DNA of 49,511 bases from positions 1 to 49,511 of the forward strand of contig JARRJC010000012.1 in NCBI GenBank assembly GCA_037379885.1, in the 5' to 3' direction. Source of the stretch: Limibacillus sp. GTDB lineage: Bacteria > Pseudomonadota > Alphaproteobacteria > Kiloniellales > CECT-8803. The stretch's first letter is position 1, and every line of letters starts with the position of its first letter. The position numbers and the translations under genes were made by a program. Shown in pieces: positions 17,388 to 25,513 of this stretch. Below the pieces are notes generated by a model. The model did not search any database. It was not told where the DNA came from and worked only from the letters and a program-made list of their open reading frames with translations.

Positions 17388-17906
17388 TCAGGCCTGTTCG
17401 CGACCCGCCGGGCGGTCCTGCTGCAAGCGGTCTTCCAGATGATCCAGAAGGGCGAGGCAGGCGACCTCCAACTGGTCCAGCATCGCCTCGAAGCCCCGCT
17501 CGTTGCCGTAGTAGGGGTCGGCGACCTGACCGGTGCCGCTGCCGGGCGTGAAGGCCATCATCATGTGGACCTGGGCGCGCGAGTCCGCGGGCTGGTAGTG
17601 CCGAAGCTGCTCAAGATGCCCGCCGTCCATCGCCAGGATGTAGTCGAACTCCTGGAAATCCGCCAGTTCCAGCTTGCGGGCCCGGAGCGTGGAGAGGTCG
17701 TAGCCGCGCCGTCCTGCGGCCTGTACGGCGCGCTCGTCGGGCGGTTCGCCCACGTGATACCCATAGGTGCCGCAGGAATCGACATGCAGCAGCCGGTCCA
17801 GGCCGCGCTTCTTGGCCATGGCGCGGAATATCCCCTCCGCGCTGGGCGAGCGGCAGATGTTGCCCGTGCAAACGAACAACACGCCAAAGGCTTTCGGGTC
17901 GGTCAT
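17388..17906 (-). CDS. Low molecular weight protein-tyrosine phosphatase family protein
   Basis: A 172-residue LMW-PTP. The phosphate-binding loop CTGNICRSPS contains the nucleophile C13 and R19, and the general acid is in DPYYGNE near the C-terminal third. In this family the enzyme either dephosphorylates phosphotyrosine proteins or acts on small phosphates; distant arsenate reductases share the loop but lack the DPYYG motif. It is in line with the downstream fructosamine kinase gene (22 bp gap), so it might remove phosphate from products of that kinase, which is speculative. There is no polysaccharide (wzc-like) operon nearby. Confidence 0.9.
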   Translation of the reverse strand: MTDPKAFGVLFVCTGNICRSPSAEGIFRAMAKKRGLDRLLHVDSCGTYGYHVGEPPDERAVQAAGRRGYDLSTLRARKLELADFQEFDYILAMDGGHLEQLRHYQPADSRAQVHMMMAFTPGSGTGQVADPYYGNERGFEAMLDQLEVACLALLDHLEDRLQQDRPAGREQA

Positions 17907-18024
17907 GCGCCTTCTTATCCTCTCTGACTCGCCCCCCTCGGAGCATCGCCTGGGTCAAGCCTGCGCGCGCAGAACTTTCAAGAACCTTACCGCAAACCGC
18001 CCGGCGCCGCCGGATTAATGCTTT

Positions 18025-19326
18025 TTAATATTGGCGCCGGGGGCGCGGTTCGCTGGCTTTTCCCTCGCGAATGCGGCGGCAGGAGCCGTCGATCTCCGCC
18101 CGGTTCGCCTCAGCCGGGTTCTGCTCGAACAGCTCTTCCAGGCGCAGTCGCTCCGTCTCCGGCACCAGCCGTCCTTCGGCCTCCAGCGCCTTGTAGCGGG
18201 CCCAGACGGCGCGCTTCTTCTTCACCTGATGGGGCTGCCAGAGGTCGAGGTCGCGCGGCCCGTGATCGGAAAGGCTGGCGAGCGCGCCCGCCTCCAAAGC
18301 CGCCGCCACCAGGGCCGCCCCCCGCGCCGAGCGCATCAGGACGGCGTTGGAGCCGGGGTCGGCCTCGTGGTTCTCCGCCTGCTCACGCGTCGGCGCGCCG
18401 CCGGGCCAGACGTCGCTGGCGGCGATGTCGGCGGCCTCCCCGATGCCGTCGGCGCAGATCTTGCAGCGCCAGGGCAGGCTCCACTTGCTGTCGTCCTCGC
18501 CCCAGAAATCCAGATAGCTGCGTTCCACCACCTTGCCGTCCCTGTCCTCCATGCGGGTCGGACCGGGACAGCCGTAGCCGCGGTAGCGGATCGATTTCAG
18601 GTTCTCGAATTCGATCCCGGACTCCTCGACCCGCTCGGCCATGGCGGGGGTCTGCATGAAGCCGCCGCAGACCGGGGCCATCATCATCCGGCAGAGTTCG
18701 TCCACCCGCGGGTCCTCGCGCGCCAGATTGCGCAGGCCGGTCACGTCGCAGGGCGTGCCGACGAAGGCGAAGGGCTCCCCCCGGCTCAGGATTTCCTCCA
18801 TGCCGATCAGGGTCGCGGTCGGGCCATAGCGCGAGCCGGCCCCGGCCAGCACCTCGTCGCGGGTCCGGCTGATCTGCTGCTCGCCGAAGCTGGGCCGCTT
18901 CTTCGAGGGGCGGGCCTGCACCACGAAGGCGACGCGCCCGCTTTCCAGCAGGAAGATCGCCAGCGCCGTCAGCACGCCGCCCGTGGCCGCCTTGAAGCGC
19001 ACCTCCGGGTCGGCGGCGTAGAGCTGCGGCACCGTCCCGCTGAGCGCGCCCCAAACCGGATCAAGGATGCCGTCCGGGCTGCGCAGCGCTTCGGGCAGTC
19101 CCTCCAGATGCGTGCCGGGGCAGAGGCGGTAGATGCGGTCGACCTGCTCGTGGGTCAGGGCCGCGCCCGCCAGGGGCCTGAGGCTGCCCTCCGGCGTTGC
19201 GACGATCTCCAGGGCTTCCGGCGGCGCCAGCGATGCGCAGAGCCCGCAGCCGATGCAAAGACCCTCCTCGCAGATGCGGTAGAGGCGATCCGAAGGAGAG
19301 GGGCCGGCAGGAGTGGAATCGGTCAT
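18025..19326 (-). CDS. Coenzyme F420 hydrogenase/dehydrogenase beta subunit family iron-sulfur flavoprotein (FrhB-like)
   Basis: A 433-residue protein. The N-terminus has a ferredoxin-like cluster site GLCIGCGLC. The FrhB N- and C-terminal domains follow: AATGGVLTALAIFLLESG, AFVGTPCDVTGLRN, RYRGYGCPGPTRM and LPWRCKICADGIGEAADIAASD, with several additional Cys likely binding [4Fe-4S] clusters. Relatives include archaeal F420-reducing subunits, plant 7-hydroxymethyl chlorophyll a reductase and bacterial proteins of unknown substrate. There are no hydrogenase subunit or F420 synthesis genes in the window, so a role as a ferredoxin-driven flavin reductase is more likely than F420 chemistry. It is divergent from the sirtuin gene across 133 bp. 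Confidence 0.82.
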   Translation of the reverse strand: MTDSTPAGPSPSDRLYRICEEGLCIGCGLCASLAPPEALEIVATPEGSLRPLAGAALTHEQVDRIYRLCPGTHLEGLPEALRSPDGILDPVWGALSGTVPQLYAADPEVRFKAATGGVLTALAIFLLESGRVAFVVQARPSKKRPSFGEQQISRTRDEVLAGAGSRYGPTATLIGMEEILSRGEPFAFVGTPCDVTGLRNLAREDPRVDELCRMMMAPVCGGFMQTPAMAERVEESGIEFENLKSIRYRGYGCPGPTRMEDRDGKVVERSYLDFWGEDDSKWSLPWRCKICADGIGEAADIAASDVWPGGAPTREQAENHEADPGSNAVLMRSARGAALVAAALEAGALASLSDHGPRDLDLWQPHQVKKKRAVWARYKALEAEGRLVPETERLRLEELFEQNPAEANRAEIDGSCRRIREGKASEPRPRRQY

Positions 19327-19459
19327 GGGCGGGGCAGGTCCTTTGGCTCGCCGGAGGCGTTGGGGTCGCCGGGGGCGTGGAAAAGCCTAGTGGAGCGTTC
19401 CCATGGGGTAAAGCGGGCCCACGCTTGCTCCTGCGCACGGCGGCGCTAGACTTCCGGGC

Positions 19460-20176
19460 ATGATCGACCCCAAGGGCTCCATCGTGGTTCTGACCGGCGC
19501 GGGAATCTCCGCGGAATCCGGGCTTGCGACCTTTCGCGACAAGGACGGCATCTGGTCCAAGGTCTCCATCGAGGAGGTCGCGACCCCGGAAGCCTTCCTG
19601 CGCGATCCCGCCAAGGTTCATGGCTTCTACAACGAACGGCGGCGCGGCCTGCTGGATGAGGCGGTGGAGCCGAACGCCGGACACCTGGCCCTGGCCGAAC
19701 TGGAGCGGCGCTGGCCGGGACAGTTCCTGCTGGTCACCCAGAACATCGACGACCTGCACGAGCGGGCCGGGTCGCAGAAGCTGATCCACCTTCACGGCGA
19801 ACTGCTGAAGGCGCGCTGTCTGGCCTGCGGGGGCGTCAGCCCCTGGCGCGAGGAGATGAGCCTTCAGAGCCTCTGCCCCTCCTGCGGCAAGGAGGGGCGC
19901 TTGCGCGTCAACGTGGTCTGGTTCGGCGAGATGCCTTTCGAGATGGAGCGCATCTACGACGCGCTCGCCTCTTGCGACCTCTTCCTTTCGGTCGGGACTT
20001 CCGGGAACGTCTATCCCGCCGCCGGGTTCGTGGAAGCGGCGGCGGAGGGCGGGGCGCGCACGCTGGAGCTGAACCTGGAGCCCAGCCTCGGCCACTCGCT
20101 CTTCGACGAGGCCCGCCAGGGCCCTGCCAGCGTCCTGCTTCCCGCCTTCCTCGAAGAACTGCTCGGGCAAGCCTGA
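19460..20176 (+). CDS. cobB: NAD-dependent protein deacylase (sirtuin, class III CobB)
   Basis: A 238-residue sirtuin removing acyl groups from lysines with NAD. The NAD site reads GAGISAESG (13-21), then TQNIDDLHERAG, the catalytic H112 in HLHG, and GTSGNVYPAAGF. A zinc ribbon is formed by C120-x2-C123 and C139-x2-C142. Y57 and R60 form the Tyr-x-x-Arg pair that in class III sirtuins (SIRT5, CobB) recognises succinyl/malonyl lysine, so desuccinylase activity is likely. No ribosome-binding site is seen; a TAGACT box ending 7 bases before the ATG suggests a leaderless transcript. Confidence 0.93.
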   Translation: MIDPKGSIVVLTGAGISAESGLATFRDKDGIWSKVSIEEVATPEAFLRDPAKVHGFYNERRRGLLDEAVEPNAGHLALAELERRWPGQFLLVTQNIDDLHERAGSQKLIHLHGELLKARCLACGGVSPWREEMSLQSLCPSCGKEGRLRVNVVWFGEMPFEMERIYDALASCDLFLSVGTSGNVYPAAGFVEAAAEGGARTLELNLEPSLGHSLFDEARQGPASVLLPAFLEELLGQA

Positions 20177-20295
20177 CGACGCGCCCTGTTGGGACCCTGC
20201 CGCCAATAGACTTGCCCGGAACCCGAAAAGGTCGGAAAAGGATTTCTGGCCGGCAGCCGCCGGGCCTCAAGAAATATTTGGGAGCGCCGACAGCC

Positions 20296-22314
20296 ATGGC
20301 CCTGCTGCTGGGGATCGACACGGGGGGAACCTACACCGACGCCGTGGTCTTCGACGACGAGGCGGAAAGCGTCGTCGCCTCGGCCAAGTCGCTGACCACC
20401 AAGGACCAGCTCTCGCTCTGCGTCTCCCGCGCCGCCGAAGCGGCGCTGGCGCAGATCGACGAGGCCTCGCGCGCCGGCATCGAACTGGTCTCGCTCTCCA
20501 CCACCCTCGCAACCAACGCCATCGTCGAGCACCACGGCTTTCCGGTCGCCCTGGTGATGATCGGCCAGACCCCGAAGATGCTGGAGCGCGGCGGCCTGAA
20601 GGAGGCCCTGGGCGGCGACCCCGTCTGTTTCATCTCCGGGGGTCACCAGCACGACGGGTCCCGGCAGGCGCCGCTGGATGAAGCCGCCCTGCGCGAAGAG
20701 ATCGCGCGCCTCAAGGGCCGCGTCGCGGCCTTCGCGGTCTGCGGCTATTTCGCGGTGCGCAACCCGGAGCACGAGAAGCGGGTGCGCGACATCCTGCGCG
20801 AGGAGACCGGCCTGCCGGTCTCCTGCGGCCATGAACTCTCCGGCGGGCTGGATGCGCCGCGCCGCGCGCTCACCGCGCTCTTGAATGCCCGTCTCGTGCC
20901 GCTGATCGCGCAGTTGATCGAGGCTGTCCAGGCCATGCTGGGCGAACGCGGCATCCAGGCGCCCCTGATGGTGGTCAAGGGCGACGGCTCCCTGATTGCG
21001 GCGGAGACCGCGCTGATGAAGCCGGTTGAGACGATCCTCTCAGGTCCGGCCGCCTCGGTCGTGGGCGCGCGCTTCCTGTCGGGCGAGAGCGACATCGTGG
21101 TCTCCGACATCGGCGGCACGACGACGGACATCGCGGTCCTGAACGACGGCGAGCCCCTGCTCGATCCGGAGGGCGCGCGGGTCGGCGGATACCGCACCAT
21201 GGTCGAGGCCGTCTCGGTCCACACCCTGGGTTTGGGCGGCGACAGCGAGGTGCGTCTGGCCGAAGGCGAGGGGCTGGTCGTGGGGCCGCGCCGCGCCCTG
21301 CCGCTCAGCCTTCTGGCGCAGGAGTATCCCAAGACCCTCGTCAAGCTGAGGGAGCAGTTGGAGCGGGGTTTCCCGAACGAGCGGGACGGGCGCTTCGCGC
21401 TGCGTCTGCGCAGTCTGCCCAAGGGTGGCGAACAGGGGCTCTCGCGTCTGGAGACCAGCATCTGGCAGGCCTTGGCGGCCGGTCCCGTCGCGCTGGGCGA
21501 TCTGATGGGCGGCGCCTACGCGGAACGCTCCCTGAAGCAGCTGCAGGACAAGGGTCTGGTGATCGTTTCCGCCTTCACGCCCTCGGACGCGGCGCATGTT
21601 CTGGGCTTGCAGGCGACTTGGCAGGCGGAGGCGGCGGCGCTGGGCGCGGCCCTCTGGGCGCGCAGCGAGACGGTCTTCGGCAAGCGGGTCGCCGCCAGCC
21701 CCGAGGCCTTCGCCGAGGCCGTGATAGAGCGCGTCGTGTTGCAATCGGGCGAAGCCTTGGCGGAGGCCGTGATGCTGGAAGAGGCGCGCGCGGGCTACGG
21801 CGCTGCGCCCGGTCCGGGGGCCAAGAGCCTGCTGCGCCGGGCGCTGGGCCTGCAGAGCGCGCCCATGCTGGGCGTCGCCTTGCAGCTCAAGCGCCCGCTG
21901 GTCGGCATCGGCGCGCCCGCTGCGATCTACTATCCCGATATCGCCCGCAGGATGGGCACGCGCCATCTGGTGCCGCGTCATGCCGAGGTCTGCAACGCCG
22001 TGGGGGCGGTCGCGGGCGGCGTCTCCCAGCGCGCTCAGGTCACCATCACCTCGCCGCAGGAGGGCATCTTCCGCCTGCACGGCCCCAGCGCGCCCCAGGA
22101 CATGGAATCCCTTGAGGCCGCCTTCAAAGCAGCGGAGACGCAAGCCGCGGCGGCGGCCCGCTCACTCGCGGAGGCCGCAGGCGCGGAAGAGATCCGCGTC
22201 GAGTTCAGCCGCGAACAGAAGTCCGCGCCCGTGGCGGGCGGGCGGGAGGTCTTCCTGGAAGGCAAGGTGACGGCGCGCGCTTACGGCCGCCCAAGGCTCG
22301 CGCGGTCCGCCTGA
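20296..22314 (+). CDS. Hydantoinase/oxoprolinase family protein (HyuA-like)
   Basis: A 672-residue protein with the sugar-kinase/actin-like fold of HyuA and 5-oxoprolinase. The N-terminus LLLGIDTGGTYTDAVVFDDE is the ATP-binding phosphate 1 motif, and the second half has VVSDIGGTTTDIAVLNDG, the phosphate 2 motif, preceded by ILSGPAASVVGARFL. Homologues open hydantoin or 5-oxoproline rings using ATP, usually with a HyuB subunit, which is absent here. It is therefore a stand-alone HyuA-type protein. The last 34 bases overlap the convergent amidotransferase gene. The nearby GS-like amidoligase and amidotransferase hint at gamma-glutamyl or cyclic-amide chemistry, which is inference. An upstream open extension runs inside the sirtuin gene and is discounted. 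Confidence 0.85.
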   Translation: MALLLGIDTGGTYTDAVVFDDEAESVVASAKSLTTKDQLSLCVSRAAEAALAQIDEASRAGIELVSLSTTLATNAIVEHHGFPVALVMIGQTPKMLERGGLKEALGGDPVCFISGGHQHDGSRQAPLDEAALREEIARLKGRVAAFAVCGYFAVRNPEHEKRVRDILREETGLPVSCGHELSGGLDAPRRALTALLNARLVPLIAQLIEAVQAMLGERGIQAPLMVVKGDGSLIAAETALMKPVETILSGPAASVVGARFLSGESDIVVSDIGGTTTDIAVLNDGEPLLDPEGARVGGYRTMVEAVSVHTLGLGGDSEVRLAEGEGLVVGPRRALPLSLLAQEYPKTLVKLREQLERGFPNERDGRFALRLRSLPKGGEQGLSRLETSIWQALAAGPVALGDLMGGAYAERSLKQLQDKGLVIVSAFTPSDAAHVLGLQATWQAEAAALGAALWARSETVFGKRVAASPEAFAEAVIERVVLQSGEALAEAVMLEEARAGYGAAPGPGAKSLLRRALGLQSAPMLGVALQLKRPLVGIGAPAAIYYPDIARRMGTRHLVPRHAEVCNAVGAVAGGVSQRAQVTITSPQEGIFRLHGPSAPQDMESLEAAFKAAETQAAAAARSLAEAAGAEEIRVEFSREQKSAPVAGGREVFLEGKVTARAYGRPRLARSA

Positions 22315-23015
22315 CCTTTGCCGCCGGTCCGGCCCCGCTCCAGCGCCTGCTCGCGGGCATGGCGGATCAGGCGGCGGAAAAGCCGCTGCTGGCCCCGGTC
22401 GAAGATCAGGAATTCCGGGTGCCACTGCACCCCGAACAGGAAGTCGCTGCCCGAGGACTCCAAGGCCTGAACGATCCCGAGGTGATCGCGCGCCACCACC
22501 TTGAGGCCCCGGCCTATCCGGTCCACCGATTGATGATGCAGCGCGTTCACGCGGGCGCGGGTGCGCTCCAGCATGGCCGCGAGACGGCTGTCCGGTTCGA
22601 TGGTGACGGTCATGAGCGGCAGCGGCGTCTTGCGCCGCCCCACCCCGTCGTAGACCTTCGAGATGTCGCGGTGCAGGTTGCCGCCCAGCGAGACGTTGAT
22701 CATCTGCGCGCCCCGGCAGATGCCCAGCACCGGAAGCCCCAGCGTGCGCGCTTCGCCCAGCAGGTAGAGCTCCAGCGCATCGCGCTCCGGATCGATCGAA
22801 ACGGCCGGGTCGATCTCGCCGCTGTAGAGCATCGGGCCGATGTCGTCGCCGCCACCGACGATCAGTCCGTCCAGGTCCTTCGGGTCGAAGGGCTTGCCCG
22901 CGACCAGACGGCAGGCGCGCCCGCCGTGCCGCCAGACGGAGAAGCGGTTGAACCACCACATGAAGCGCCCGCCCCGGCGCGAGGCGGTGACGCCGATCAA
23001 GGGGCGGCGGCTCAT
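22281..23015 (-). CDS. Class I glutamine amidotransferase, gamma-glutamyl-GABA hydrolase (PuuD)-like
   Basis: A 244-residue class I GATase-fold protein (peptidase C26). The nucleophile is in GICRGAQMINVSLGG, the oxyanion region is GLIVGGGDDIGP, and the His-Glu pair is in FGVQWHPEFL. PuuD-type enzymes hydrolyse gamma-glutamyl amide bonds. The gene follows, 25 bp away on the same strand, a glutamine-synthetase-fold amidoligase, an association described for predicted amide-forming and amide-breaking systems in the work on the amidoligase superfamily. Here it probably removes, or supplies ammonia for, the bond made by its neighbour. An Arg/Gly-rich tail runs into the convergent HyuA-like gene. 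Confidence 0.87.
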   Translation of the reverse strand: MSRRPLIGVTASRRGGRFMWWFNRFSVWRHGGRACRLVAGKPFDPKDLDGLIVGGGDDIGPMLYSGEIDPAVSIDPERDALELYLLGEARTLGLPVLGICRGAQMINVSLGGNLHRDISKVYDGVGRRKTPLPLMTVTIEPDSRLAAMLERTRARVNALHHQSVDRIGRGLKVVARDHLGIVQALESSGSDFLFGVQWHPEFLIFDRGQQRLFRRLIRHAREQALERGRTGGKGQADRASLGRP

Positions 23016-23040
23016 GGCCTGTCTCCCGCGCGGCCTCTCA

Positions 23041-24033
23041 TCATAGGGACCTCAGGATGCGCCGGGTGCGCTCCGCCCAGCCGAGCGGCACCAGATGGCT
23101 GCGGTACTCCAGATAGGCGTTCTGCAGGCGGCTCAGGATCGACTCGTCGGCGGCGACCCGCTCGACCACCAGCCAGCGGTCCCACTCCTCAGCCAGGCTC
23201 CAGGAGGGATCGTCGACGCGCGAGTCCGGCAGGCGGTAGTGAAAGGTCGGGCGCGGGTTGATCTTGGCCTTGGGCAGTTGCGCGCGCACCCGCTCCTTGT
23301 CCAGGTGGGCGAAGAGCGGCAGCAGGTCGAACTCCTTGTAGCGGGTCGGGTTGGCTTCGATGTAGTCGTCGATCAGCCGCCCGAGGTCCGGTTTGTAGCC
23401 GGGGTCCACCACCTTCTCCACGTAGCGCGCCGGGAAGGGGTCGATGAAGGTCGCCAGACGCCGCTTGATGTTGACTCCGATCTCCTCGCGCAGCCAGTCG
23501 CTCGTCAGCAGGTAGGCGCGGATCTGACGCAGGATGTCATCGGTTTCCAGGCTGGCCAGCTCGACATTGAGCTGAAGGCCGAAAGCCGCCAGCAGGCTGG
23601 AGGAGGTGCCGATCGCGCCCTTCTCGCGCAGGCGGACGATGAGCTCCTCGATCGCGCCCAACTCGTTGTAGGCGATGGGCGGACAGGCGATCTCGCAGGG
23701 GACCAGCAGCCCCGCGACGTCGCCCGCGGCCTTGGTGAGCTCGCGGTCGAGGTCGTTGAGCATGCGCTGCACCTCGTCGTCGTCGGGTTTGTCGTCCCTG
23801 ACTTCGCGATGCAGCAGCCGAAGGTCCAGCTCGACCAGGAAGTCTCCGTGATCGCTTCCCTTGACCGCGATGCGGTGCAGGCCGTCGGGGTGCTGCTGCC
23901 CGCCGAAGAGCGACTGCACGAGGTCGGCGGACTGCTGTACGTCCAGCTTGGCGTACTCGATCTCCACGCCGACGCGGCGCAGGGCGCCCTCTGCCGTGCG
24001 CGGGCGCGGCGGATCTGAAAAACGATGCGTCAT
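23041..24033 (-). CDS. Amidoligase family protein (glutamine-synthetase-like COOH-NH2 ligase)
   Basis: A 330-residue protein recognised as the putative amidoligase family (PF12224 type). Supporting segments are RRVGVEIEYAKL (the first metal-binding Glu pair of the GS fold, residues 20-30), SDHGDFLVELDL, VPCEIACPPI, RYKEFDLLPLFAHLD, and INPRPTFHYRLPDSRVDD near the C-terminus. Family members are predicted to form an amide bond between a carboxylate and an amine using ATP. The product and substrates are not known. It is the first gene of a two-gene operon with the class I amidotransferase downstream (25 bp gap). The assignment comes from motif recognition rather than a search. Confidence 0.82.
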   Translation of the reverse strand: MTHRFSDPPRPRTAEGALRRVGVEIEYAKLDVQQSADLVQSLFGGQQHPDGLHRIAVKGSDHGDFLVELDLRLLHREVRDDKPDDDEVQRMLNDLDRELTKAAGDVAGLLVPCEIACPPIAYNELGAIEELIVRLREKGAIGTSSSLLAAFGLQLNVELASLETDDILRQIRAYLLTSDWLREEIGVNIKRRLATFIDPFPARYVEKVVDPGYKPDLGRLIDDYIEANPTRYKEFDLLPLFAHLDKERVRAQLPKAKINPRPTFHYRLPDSRVDDPSWSLAEEWDRWLVVERVAADESILSRLQNAYLEYRSHLVPLGWAERTRRILRSL

Positions 24034-24076
24034 GATGAGGAAGGATATGGGGGCGGCGCCCGGCGCGCCAAGGGTT

Positions 24077-24712
24077 TCACTTCTTGTCGTCGCTCATGGA
24101 CTGCAGTTGCTTCTGCAGCGCGTCGACCTGCTCGCGCAGTTCCTGAAGCCGCTGTTCCTTGGCGTTGTCGCCCGCCTTGCCCTCGGCCGGCTTCTGGCCG
24201 TCTTCCTCGCCTTCGGGGAAGGGGGAGAACATCTTCATGGCGCTTTCGAACATCGCCAGGTTCTGCTTGCCCACTTCCTCCAGATTGCCGAAGGGGAACA
24301 TGCCGCCCAGGGTGTCCTGCATGGACTGGCGCATCTTCTCCTGGTTCTTGGCGAGCACGCCCATGGTCTGTTCCAGATAGCGCGGAACCACCCACTGCAT
24401 GTTGTCGCCGTAGAAGGAAATGAGCTGCCGCAGGAAGTTGATAGGCAGAAGGTTGGTGCCCTTGGACTCCTCCTCGACGATGATCTGGGTCAGCACGCTG
24501 CGCGTGATGTCGTCCCCGGACTTGGCGTCGTAGACCACGAAGTCCACGTCGTCCTTCACCATCTGACAGAGGTGGTCGAGCGTCACGTAACTGCTGGTCG
24601 CGGTGTTGTAGAGACGCCGGTTGGCATACTTCTTGATGACCACGACGTCCTTGCCCGCCGCCTTGTCCTCCGCACCGGCGGCCTTCTTCCCGGCCCCCTT
24701 GTTCTTATCCAT
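24077..24712 (-). CDS. phaR: Polyhydroxyalkanoate synthesis repressor PhaR
   Basis: A 211-residue DNA- and polymer-binding regulator. The N-terminal PHB/PHA accumulation DNA-binding domain is unmistakable: IKKYANRRLYNTATSSYVTL (residues ~26-45), then MVKDDVDFVVYDAKSGDDITRSVLTQII. Two PHB_acc segments follow (LLPINFLRQLISFYGDNMQ and the MGVLAKNQEKMRQSMQ helix), and the C-terminus is a coiled coil rich in Gln and Lys. PhaR represses phasin and biosynthesis genes and is released when it binds nascent PHA granules. The gene is divergent from the PHA operon, and an imperfect palindrome overlaps its own promoter, indicating autoregulation. Confidence 0.95.
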   Translation of the reverse strand: MDKNKGAGKKAAGAEDKAAGKDVVVIKKYANRRLYNTATSSYVTLDHLCQMVKDDVDFVVYDAKSGDDITRSVLTQIIVEEESKGTNLLPINFLRQLISFYGDNMQWVVPRYLEQTMGVLAKNQEKMRQSMQDTLGGMFPFGNLEEVGKQNLAMFESAMKMFSPFPEGEEDGQKPAEGKAGDNAKEQRLQELREQVDALQKQLQSMSDDKK

Positions 24713-24756
24713 ATGTCTACCGCCCTAACTCTGCTTTATGTGGCGTTGCAGCAGGG

Positions 24757-24786
24757 ATTGTGCTGTGCAGCGCAAAGCCCTGTCAA
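24757..24786 (-). promoter_or_regulatory. phaR promoter with overlapping PhaR-type operator
   Basis: On the minus strand TTGACA (24781-24786) and CACAAT (24757-24762) are 18 bases apart, a plausible sigma70 promoter for phaR. The interval contains the imperfect dyad TTGTGCTG-TG-CAGCGCAA (24758-24775, one mismatch), similar to the GC-rich CTGC/GCAG-type sites known for PhaR. The same GGGATTGTGC...GCAGCG...AGCCCTG pattern recurs near the phaA promoter. Confidence 0.6.
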
Positions 24787-24910
24787 TGTTTCAGAACTTT
24801 CTTGATCTGAGGATTCCCAATCCTTGGCCTGACAGAGCTTGGCCGCCTATACTGCCGCCGCCCGCGCCGGGCCGTGGCGTTTGGCGCGGCGCGGAAAGGA
24901 AGGCTCTCTC

Positions 24911-25513
24911 GTGAGCAGTAGCGAAAAGAAAGGCGCGGCAGGTTCCGGTGCTGAACCCGGCGATCCGGGTCAGGAAGCCCGCGATCTCGCGCAGCGCTTT
25001 CTCGACCTTTGGCAGGAGCAGGCCGCGGGCATGGCGCGCGACCCGGAGATGCTGGCCATCCTGCGGCTCATGACCGGCGCCGGCGGCGCCCCGATGGGCG
25101 CCCCGGGCTACGCTCAGCAGGCCGCCCCCGCCCCCTGGCAGTTGTGGCAGCAGATGCTGAGCGGCATGATGATGGGTGCGACGACGCAGCCCCATCCCTT
25201 TTCCGGGATGACAGGAACCGCGGGAGGCGGCTTTGAGCCGACAGGACCAGCAGCAGGAAGCCAAGCACCAGCGGGAGGGAAACCGGCCGCTGCCTGCGCC
25301 CGGGGTGCGAACGGGACCGCGTCCCCTGCCGATGCACCTGACGACGGCGCTGATGCTGTGGAACAGCTCCTTGGCCGCCTGGCCGTTTTGGAAGAACGGC
25401 TCGCTGCCCTCGAAGAGCGGGGCGCAAAACCCCGACGCAAGTCCGGAACAGGCGCGCGCGGAAGCCGAAAGGGCGGCCCAGCTCCGCGAAGCCCTGCAAA
25501 GAATCGATCCTGA
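24911..25513 (+). CDS. Small PHA-synthase-associated protein (PhaE/phasin-like), overlapping the synthase gene
   Basis: A 200-residue frame from GTG at 24911, which follows GGAAAGGAAGG by seven bases. The first ~100 residues look like a helical PHA-associated protein (EARDLAQRFLDLWQEQAAG, then LQLW/MLSGMMM-type segments rich in Met, Gln and Trp). A Pro/Gly/Ala-rich linker follows, then a heptad-like coil (VEQLLGRLAVLEERLAALEE) and a basic tail. Position directly before the synthase suggests a PhaE- or phasin-like accessory subunit, but similarity is weak and the name is a guess. Its last ~280 bases are also used by the synthase gene in another frame, where third-position G/C favours the synthase. 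The real C-terminus may be shorter if a frameshift exists. Confidence 0.6.
   Translation: MSSSEKKGAAGSGAEPGDPGQEARDLAQRFLDLWQEQAAGMARDPEMLAILRLMTGAGGAPMGAPGYAQQAAPAPWQLWQQMLSGMMMGATTQPHPFSGMTGTAGGGFEPTGPAAGSQAPAGGKPAAACARGANGTASPADAPDDGADAVEQLLGRLAVLEERLAALEERGAKPRRKSGTGARGSRKGGPAPRSPAKNRS

Noticed and set aside
19972-20295. Upstream extension of the HyuA-like protein
   Set aside because: It lies inside the sirtuin gene in a different frame, and the ATP-binding motif requires the start near 20296.
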